A DNA stretch of 46,373 nt from a virus. The DNA lies in the IMG/VR virus record IMGVR_UViG_3300036791_000940, positions 1-46,373 of that record; one strand, given 5' to 3'. The notes under the pieces are model-generated. The model searched no databases and had not been told where the DNA came from. It saw only the letters and a list, made by a program, of their open reading frames with translations. The translations under genes were made by a program, and so were the position numbers. This document shows, one piece after another, positions 41,465-46,373 of this stretch (position 1 is its first letter; each line of letters opens with the position of its first letter).

Positions 41465-41513
41465 AGTCGTCGGGTTCCCCGGCGAATCCGAGAATGCCGG
41501 GCCCGAACATCAA

Positions 41514-42827
41514 TTAGATTATGCCTCGAATGCGTCGGCGTAAAGGGCCACGACCGAATGTCCGGTGGGCGAAGCCTCCGACCATGGAGAATGAGGTGGC
41601 AAAGGTGCGGAAGGCGTCTGCGCCGTGCGAGTAGGGCTCAGGGTCGTGGACCGGGCGGCCGGACTTGCCCCTGCGATACCCCCTCAGCATGCTCAGCCCC
41701 TTCTTGCACGTGCGAGCGTCAAAGAAGCACAGGCCTAGAAGTGTGCGAGCGGCGGCGATGCCATCCTCTGGCGAGGTGAATGGGGCGGTGATGATCGGTT
41801 CCTGAAGCTGCTCTTCGAGATAGATGCGCCTGGTGTTGCCGGAGGAGATCTCGCGCGCGTCGATGTCATGAGGCAGGCAGTGGCATTTATAGACAAAGCC
41901 GCCCTCGGTCGCCTTTCGTCTCAGGATCTCCGCATAGAAGTCCAAACCCTTACCGGTGTTCTGGATGTAGTCGACAAAGTGAATCTCTCGCCCGGCGATT
42001 TGATAGAGCCAAATGCAGCAATAGTCGTGGATTCCCAGGTCCCAGGCTGTGATCACGGGGCTTGAAAGGTCGATAGGCACGGCCCCGATGCGGCCTTGAA
42101 GGGCGAGCTTATTGAGGGCTTCGCCGTAGTATGATCCTTCGATCGGGGCGTCGAATGAGCACTCCATCTCGCGGGCGTACTCTTCCGGGGTCATGTCCTG
42201 GGTGAGCTCGACCGATTCCTCCTTAGAGAGAGCCTCCTCGCCGGTCGCGCTTAAGGGGATGATGAACTGGTCCCAACGTGGATCGTCTTCCGTTCGCATT
42301 CTGAGAGCGTTGAAGTGATCATCTCCATTGCTCGTTCCGGAGACGATGCCGAAACCGCCGTAATCAGCGAGGCAGGGTCGTACCACGGTCGAGAGTACAG
42401 CTGGATTAAGCAGAGGGTACTCGTCAAGGACGATTCCATCGAAATAGAGACCGCGCATCCGTTCGTACGCAGCAGCTCCGCCATAGAGCTTGACGCTAGC
42501 GCCTGTTGGCAGCGTGCAAGAAAGTTCGCCTTCGAGAGTTCGGACACCTGGGATCGCCTCCGTGTACTGCTTCAAATAGCCCCAGACGAGGTCTTTGGCT
42601 TGCTCAAACGATGGGCCGACGTATCCGTATCTCGGAGGCGGCCAGACCCGCCCATTCCGACCCGCCGCCCTGATCAGATGATTGGCGAGCGCAACGGTCT
42701 TCCCGGCTCTTCGATGGGCGCAGCAGAAGATCCATCGCTTCTGGGAGGCATGGAGGGCCAGGAAGTGCTTCCGAGGCCGATACTGGACCTGGATTGATTC
42801 CGCGTCTGCGGTTTGGGGGTTATCCAT
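41514..42827 (-). CDS. Terminase large subunit
   Basis: 437 aa. Walker A-like CAHRRAGKT (36-44), Walker B GIVLDEYP (131-138), coupling SGTSN (163-167), nuclease Asp263 (AWDLG), Asp321/323 (CLPHDID) and Asp404 (HGADAFR). It pumps and cuts DNA at the portal. Overlaps the previous gene by 8 bp. No split or intein. Confidence 0.95.
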   Translation of the reverse strand: MDNPQTADAESIQVQYRPRKHFLALHASQKRWIFCCAHRRAGKTVALANHLIRAAGRNGRVWPPPRYGYVGPSFEQAKDLVWGYLKQYTEAIPGVRTLEGELSCTLPTGASVKLYGGAAAYERMRGLYFDGIVLDEYPLLNPAVLSTVVRPCLADYGGFGIVSGTSNGDDHFNALRMRTEDDPRWDQFIIPLSATGEEALSKEESVELTQDMTPEEYAREMECSFDAPIEGSYYGEALNKLALQGRIGAVPIDLSSPVITAWDLGIHDYCCIWLYQIAGREIHFVDYIQNTGKGLDFYAEILRRKATEGGFVYKCHCLPHDIDAREISSGNTRRIYLEEQLQEPIITAPFTSPEDGIAAARTLLGLCFFDARTCKKGLSMLRGYRRGKSGRPVHDPEPYSHGADAFRTFATSFSMVGGFAHRTFGRGPLRRRIRGII

Positions 42828-43140
42828 CCAGGGCTTTCAAAAGTCGATGGATCATATCGACGCGCAGATCGCCCTCTTTGTCGTCCTCCAACCCTATCAC
42901 CAGCGCCTTGGCGAGCAGGCTTCTTAAGGGGGCGAAAAAGAAGGCATTCGGTGGGCCGCCATGCTCGTTCAGAATTGCAATATTCGGCTCTGTGGTCTTG
43001 GTCGAACCCTCTTCATCCCAGAAGCTTAAGTCCAATTCTCTATCCGAAAGCTCGAACAAAGTCTCATAGGCGTCCTCGTAACTGACGATGTCGCCAATCT
43101 GGATTGGCCAATGGATCTTGCCGGCGATGTCGAGGGTCAT
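42820..43140 (-). CDS. Hypothetical protein between terminase subunits
   Basis: 106 aa. WPIQIGDIVSYEDAYETLFE, then NAFFFAPLRSLLAKALVIGL. No family recognised. Coupled to the TerS-like gene by ATGA and to TerL by overlap, so a packaging accessory is plausible. Confidence 0.65.
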   Translation of the reverse strand: MTLDIAGKIHWPIQIGDIVSYEDAYETLFELSDRELDLSFWDEEGSTKTTEPNIAILNEHGGPPNAFFFAPLRSLLAKALVIGLEDDKEGDLRVDMIHRLLKALDG

Positions 43141-43556
43141 CCGAGGTCCCCTTCGATGGTTTTGGGTTCTGGGGTGGTGTCGGGGTCGAGCCATTTGATG
43201 GCGATGGTGTGCGATCCAGCCTTGACCTCGATCGATGGCTGGAATCCGTCTTGACCGAACCCGCGGCGTTTGCCGGCATTCGATCTCAGCCATTCCTTGG
43301 CGGCGTAGAACTGATTTTGCATAGACTCCGACTTCAACAGCCGCCGGAGCACGCCGATCGATTCATCGACGCAGAGCTCGTAGATCTCGTCCTGGGCCTT
43401 GCGCAGTCTGGCGCTGGCCAGACAGAACGCCCTCAGCCGATCGCTGCGCACATGGATGGCCTTGGCCATCGCGCCGATGTCGCCTTCATGTTCGAAGATC
43501 AGGTTCTCCACCATGTCCTCGTCGAGCTCGGCGTCAAAAGGGATGACGTTGGTCAT
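43137..43556 (-). CDS. Terminase small subunit-like protein
   Basis: 139 aa. An N-terminal HTH-like region (GDIGAMAKAIHVRSDRLRAF) is followed by helices (CVDESIGVLRRLLKSESMQN, AAKEWLRS) as in small terminases. It stands two genes before TerL. DNA recognition at the packaging site is its likely role. Start chosen at the ATGA overlap. Confidence 0.65.
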   Translation of the reverse strand: MTNVIPFDAELDEDMVENLIFEHEGDIGAMAKAIHVRSDRLRAFCLASARLRKAQDEIYELCVDESIGVLRRLLKSESMQNQFYAAKEWLRSNAGKRRGFGQDGFQPSIEVKAGSHTIAIKWLDPDTTPEPKTIEGDLG

Positions 43557-44434
43557 AGGCCCATTCCTCTCTTCACCATAGCGATCAAGGTTGCGTGGTT
43601 GCCCTTGGCGATCGTATCGCAACCGTGGCATTTAAGGAAATAGCCCTCTTCCTCATTGCGGATGCTGACATTGAGAGATCGGCATTTGGTGCATTGCCAT
43701 TTGTTTTTCATGATCTGGCTGACCTCATCCTCGGCTTCGAATCTGGCCTTCTGGATCTCGACGACCTCTCGAGCGCGCTCACGTCGGGCCAGTTCCTCAT
43801 TCCGTTGACGGTTACGATCTTCCTCCTGGCGAAGGCGATAGGCTTCCAATTGCTCCTTATAACGTTCCTCGCTGCGTCGAGCGCGCTCTACATATTGCCG
43901 ATTCTCCTCCTCGCGCCACAACCGATCCTGCTCGGCCTGTTTGCGCCTCTTCTCGACCATCTTGGCTTGGTAGGCCTCTTCGGCCTTGGCTCGTTCGGCC
44001 CGCTCAGCGGCGCGCATCGCGGCGTATTTGGCTTCCCAGGCCTTCCGTTCGGCTTTCTCCTTGGCCAGCATCTCGCGCGTGACGCGCATATTGGCGTCGT
44101 AGGCGTTTTTGATCTCGGCGCGGCGTTTGATCCGCCTTTCGATGTCCTCGTGGGTGAGGAACGCCTCGGTGAACCGGTCATCCTTCTTGGAGACAGCGTC
44201 ATCCCTGGTCTGCCATTCGTCTTGATCGACGCCATAGGCGTGACCGATCCATTCCTCATTCTTGAGCGCCTGGATCGACACCCGGTCGCCGCGTCTGAGT
44301 TGCTCGCATAAGGCCCATTCATACTCGAAGTCATAATTCCCGAACCCGCCGGAGAGGCTGGACGCATGCCAGGGCCGTTTCCACTGAGTGAAGCGGATAT
44401 ACGGCTCGGCTCTCCTGGCAGGTTCGTGGGTCAT
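43553..44434 (-). CDS. Coiled-coil protein with C-terminal zinc ribbon
   Basis: 293 aa. Residues about 110-235 are an almost continuous charged helix (Glu/Arg/Lys/Ala). The C terminus has CTKCRSLNVS and CHGCD, a zinc ribbon. The N terminus is globular (YIRFTQWKRPWHASS). Function unknown; a packaging or regulatory adaptor is possible by position. Confidence 0.65.
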   Translation of the reverse strand: MTHEPARRAEPYIRFTQWKRPWHASSLSGGFGNYDFEYEWALCEQLRRGDRVSIQALKNEEWIGHAYGVDQDEWQTRDDAVSKKDDRFTEAFLTHEDIERRIKRRAEIKNAYDANMRVTREMLAKEKAERKAWEAKYAAMRAAERAERAKAEEAYQAKMVEKRRKQAEQDRLWREEENRQYVERARRSEERYKEQLEAYRLRQEEDRNRQRNEELARRERAREVVEIQKARFEAEDEVSQIMKNKWQCTKCRSLNVSIRNEEEGYFLKCHGCDTIAKGNHATLIAMVKRGMGL

Positions 44435-44646
44435 TGCAGGGTATGGATACAGCCAAGCTCCTCAAACACCCGATCGAAGATCTTCACCAGGGTCTCTTGG
44501 TCGACGTCGGCATTGCTCATGACCACAGTTGGATTATCAGAGGTGCCGGCGATCATCATGAAGGTAATATTCGCTTCATTCAGCGCCTGAACCGCCATGT
44601 TGAGGATTTTGTCCTGATAGGAGGTCAGTGGATGGGGCGTGGTCAT
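44431..44646 (-). CDS. Hypothetical protein
   Basis: 71 aa. LNMAVQALNEANITFMMIAG, then TSDNPTVVMSNADVDQETLV. A small alpha/beta fold is likely. Coupled by ATGA on both sides. Function unknown. Confidence 0.6.
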   Translation of the reverse strand: MTTPHPLTSYQDKILNMAVQALNEANITFMMIAGTSDNPTVVMSNADVDQETLVKIFDRVFEELGCIHTLQ

Positions 44647-44825
44647 GGGATCTCCTCGAGGGCCTTCGATACGGCATATTCCGCGAGAGCGTCGTCAATC
44701 CGCCGGCGCAGTTCATGCGACGCGGTCTGAAAGCAGACGGCTTCCTCAGCGTTCGGGGCGATGATTGCGGTCAGGCCCACCCAGGACCGGGCCTGTTTCA
44801 GGAGCTCCGCCATGCCATCGAGCAT
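44643..44825 (-). CDS. Hypothetical helical protein
   Basis: 60 aa; TGGAGGCGAAGA precedes the ATG. It overlaps the previous gene by 80 bp, more than other joints here, but the ribosome-binding site supports it. No family recognised. Confidence 0.55.
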   Translation of the reverse strand: MLDGMAELLKQARSWVGLTAIIAPNAEEAVCFQTASHELRRRIDDALAEYAVSKALEEIP

Positions 44826-44976
44826 TCTTCGCCTCCAGTTTCTCCACGCGTTCTCTAAGGTGAATGATGCGCTGTTCGAGCTCGCCCATCATTTGCCTCA
44901 GTTCGGCTGCGCCGGCGATGATCTCCATAAGCGCGTCCCGCATCAGGTCGTCTGGCCAGAACTTCTGGTCCATCAT
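44746..44976 (-). CDS. Hypothetical coiled-coil protein
   Basis: 76 aa from an ATGA overlap. A helix with heptads (MMGELEQRIIHLRERVEKLE) is followed by a Gly/Pro/Arg tail. Function unknown. Confidence 0.6.
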   Translation of the reverse strand: MMDQKFWPDDLMRDALMEIIAGAAELRQMMGELEQRIIHLRERVEKLEAKNARWHGGAPETGPVLGGPDRNHRPER

Positions 44977-45188
44977 TGTACCGGTTCCTTCGGCATAACG
45001 CCCATCTGTTCCAGCGCCTCGATCAAGAGCCCGGCCACACGATCCGCCTGGAACGAGGACAACAGGCCGACGTCGCCGGTTCCGTTCTGGGTGATGATGA
45101 CATAATCCAGCCCGCACATGGTGAAGGCAGCGGTGACGCCGCCGACGACGATGGCTTGTTGCTCGGTGAATTTCGCTTCCTCGGTCAT
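44973..45188 (-). CDS. Hypothetical protein
   Basis: 71 aa; IVVGGVTAAFTMCGLDYVII, then helices. A small alpha/beta fold or membrane-near segment. Both ends coupled by ATGA. Confidence 0.6.
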   Translation of the reverse strand: MTEEAKFTEQQAIVVGGVTAAFTMCGLDYVIITQNGTGDVGLLSSFQADRVAGLLIEALEQMGVMPKEPVQ

Positions 45189-45553
45189 TCTTCCTCCTGT
45201 TCATGGGACGTCTCAAGAACGGACTCCTCCAACTGCTCACGCAAGGTCATATTGTCGTTGGCCTCCTCAGGGCTCCTGTCTTTGGAGAAGACCATCCCTC
45301 CGGCGGCGACCCAGGCCTCGTCGAAGCTCATGCCCTTAGCCATGAACGACCGAACGTCGGCATGGAACTCCCGCTCTTGGCGCTCGATTTCTCGCCACTG
45401 ACGCCGGGTTGGGGGCACATCCACCTCCAAGCTCATCTGCCTTGGATCAGCCCGCGCGGCCGCCCGTTCCTTCTCAATCCGCTTGCGCTGCCGGTCATAG
45501 GCCCGAATCTCCTCCCTCGACCTCGCCATAGCAGCCTCAGATTCCTCGCTCAT
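45185..45553 (-). CDS. Charged helical hypothetical protein
   Basis: 122 aa. A basic/acidic helix (REEIRAYDRQRKRIEKERAA) and FMAKGMSFDEAWVAAGGMVF. The start at 45553 is set by the ATGA overlap with the first operon gene. Function unknown. Confidence 0.6.
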   Translation of the reverse strand: MSEESEAAMARSREEIRAYDRQRKRIEKERAAARADPRQMSLEVDVPPTRRQWREIERQEREFHADVRSFMAKGMSFDEAWVAAGGMVFSKDRSPEEANDNMTLREQLEESVLETSHEQEEE

Positions 45554-45942
45554 GTCGCGCCTCCCTTCCGTCTCTGATACCACGCCGTCCGCGAGATCCC
45601 CTCAGCCTCCCAAGGCCTCACCCCCTCCTTCCGCGGCCGCCCCCGACCCCGGCCAGTCTTAGCCTTCGAAGGGGCAATCCTGGCCGCCCCAGGCTCAGGC
45701 TCAGATCGCGCCTCCGGAAGAACCTCCCTGGCTACACGCCGCGCCTCCCGCTCATCCATGACCCGCATACGCTCCCGATCCTCGGCCTCTCGATACCGCC
45801 GCTGCATCTCAGTCTCCCCACTCCTCTGAGAGTCATCCAGCTTGGGCCCGTACTTAGCATCATGAGCCTTGAAATTGTCTCCCACGAGACCCTCCAAAAT
45901 ACCGTCCTGGACGCTATTAAGAATACCGTCCAGGACACTCAT
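45550..45942 (-). CDS. First late-operon gene, AT-hook-like DNA-binding protein
   Basis: 130 aa. TGRGRGRPRKEG is an AT-hook-like basic motif, followed by WEAEGISRTAWYQRRK, a short HTH-like helix. The N terminus has two DGIL units. No clear Shine-Dalgarno before the ATG. It may regulate the operon or help choose packaging DNA; speculative. Confidence 0.6.
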   Translation of the reverse strand: MSVLDGILNSVQDGILEGLVGDNFKAHDAKYGPKLDDSQRSGETEMQRRYREAEDRERMRVMDEREARRVAREVLPEARSEPEPGAARIAPSKAKTGRGRGRPRKEGVRPWEAEGISRTAWYQRRKGGAT

Positions 45943-45961
45943 CCATGGTTTTTCGTCCGAG

Positions 45962-45977
45962 GCAAATCACGAATTGT
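45962..45977 (-). promoter_or_regulatory. Shared upstream motif, copy 3
   Basis: ACAATTCGTGATTTGC on the minus strand, 19 bp from the first late gene. Identical over 16 bp to 17238-17253. The stretch 45943-46181 otherwise has no gene that I can support. Confidence 0.45.
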
Positions 45978-46181
45978 GACGAATGAACCTGTGGTCTGAA
46001 AAGGGCGTTGCGAACGGGGGGACCTCCCCGGCTCCGGTTCTGATCGAGCGGGGCATGGGTGGGGGGCCAAACGCGATCTGCCAGCCAAAAAGAGGAGGGT
46101 TGCCCGGCCTGCCAATCGCATTGCTCTTATTCATAGTAAGTGCATAGATCGCGAATGATTGAATGATATCAATGCGTTACG

Positions 46182-46373
46182 CTAGCGCTTGTCCGGCTGC
46201 GGACCTATTGCGTACCTGCTAGGCATGGACCTGTTCCACGTGGAACACCTTGCGCGGCCGCACAATGCGAGCACGCCAAAAGAGAGTGTAACCCCGAGAG
46301 CCTAACCCTTTGGTTTGCAGGGTTTGGCGCGGATTTTGGTGATTGGTTTGGTTTGGGCTAGCCGTTAGGCTAG
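46182..46373. repeat. Right copy of the 192-bp terminal direct repeat
   Basis: Same sequence as 1-192 apart from T at 46309. A second parS-like palindrome lies at 46232-46247. The base before the repeat is G, so GCTAGC stands at this boundary as it does at 188-193, just past the left copy. Confidence 0.95.
46232..46247. promoter_or_regulatory. parS-like ParB-binding palindrome, right copy
   Basis: Identical to the site at 51-66 because it lies inside the terminal repeat. A linear molecule would carry one such site near each end, and a circle formed by recombining the repeats would carry one. Confidence 0.8.

Noticed and set aside
43595-44311. 238-aa hydrophobic frame opposite the coiled-coil zinc-ribbon gene
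   Set aside because: Leu-rich antisense image of Glu/Lys codons; not a membrane protein.
45939-46121. 60-aa leftward frame ending in ATGA at the first late gene
   Set aside because: Composition is Arg/Pro-rich and no start signal is present; the overlap looks accidental.
1-46373. CRISPR array, rRNA genes, insertion sequences, integrase, toxin-antitoxin pair
   Set aside because: No regular spaced repeats, rRNA-like sequence, transposase, tyrosine or serine recombinase, or convincing toxin-antitoxin pair was found on reading both strands.

Overview
The window is almost certainly a complete genome of a tailed, podovirus-like phage of an alphaproteobacterium. The first 192 bases (1-192) recur at the right end (46182-46373) with one mismatch, so the unique or circular length is 46,181 bp. 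Phage identity rests on a large terminase, a SU10-like major capsid protein, portal, scaffold, adaptor, tail collar and fibre proteins and a lysis enzyme. No tape measure or long-tail genes are seen. An alphaproteobacterial host is suggested by a GcrA-like cell-cycle regulator, a tRNA-Thr(TGT) 3' half of rhizobial type, and small families I associate with Hyphomicrobiales phages (from memory, no search run). || Layout: (1) 1-192, terminal repeat with a perfect parS-like palindrome. (2) 184-799, two small leftward genes including an HNH-like protein. (3) 905-6340, rightward small genes: zinc-ribbon proteins, a small-terminase-like HTH protein, a tRNA-Thr-like sequence and a Pro/Gly-rich protein. 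(4) 5864-11628, a cluster of predicted exported proteins on both strands (beta-helix, beta-propeller, Gly-rich, His-rich, lipoprotein), with the GcrA-like gene inside it. (5) 11691-14092, leftward control and replication genes: small regulators, a phage initiator-type winged-helix protein with iteron-like repeats at its 3' end, VRR-NUC nuclease, XRE repressor. (6) 14143-17497, rightward recombination operon: ERF annealing protein, YqaJ exonuclease, Cro-like protein, NinB, HNH nuclease, small membrane protein. (7) 45942 down to 17456, one long leftward virion module: small genes, terminase subunits, terminator and promoter, endolysin, portal, scaffold, capsid, adaptor, fibres, collar, tail protein, and Gln/Pro-rich internal proteins including a transglycosylase. 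|| How it may work together: no DNA polymerase, primase, helicase or integrase is visible. Replication probably uses host enzymes, started by the winged-helix protein at the iterons, with ERF, YqaJ and NinB recombining the terminal repeats and making concatemers for TerL. The divergent XRE repressor and recombination promoter look like a lysogeny switch. With no integrase and no ParA/ParB but a parS site, an extrachromosomal prophage that borrows host ParB is a reasonable hypothesis. || Almost all late genes overlap their neighbours by ATGA, TGATG or TAATG, so translation is probably coupled. Annotations come from reading motifs by eye; no database search was possible.
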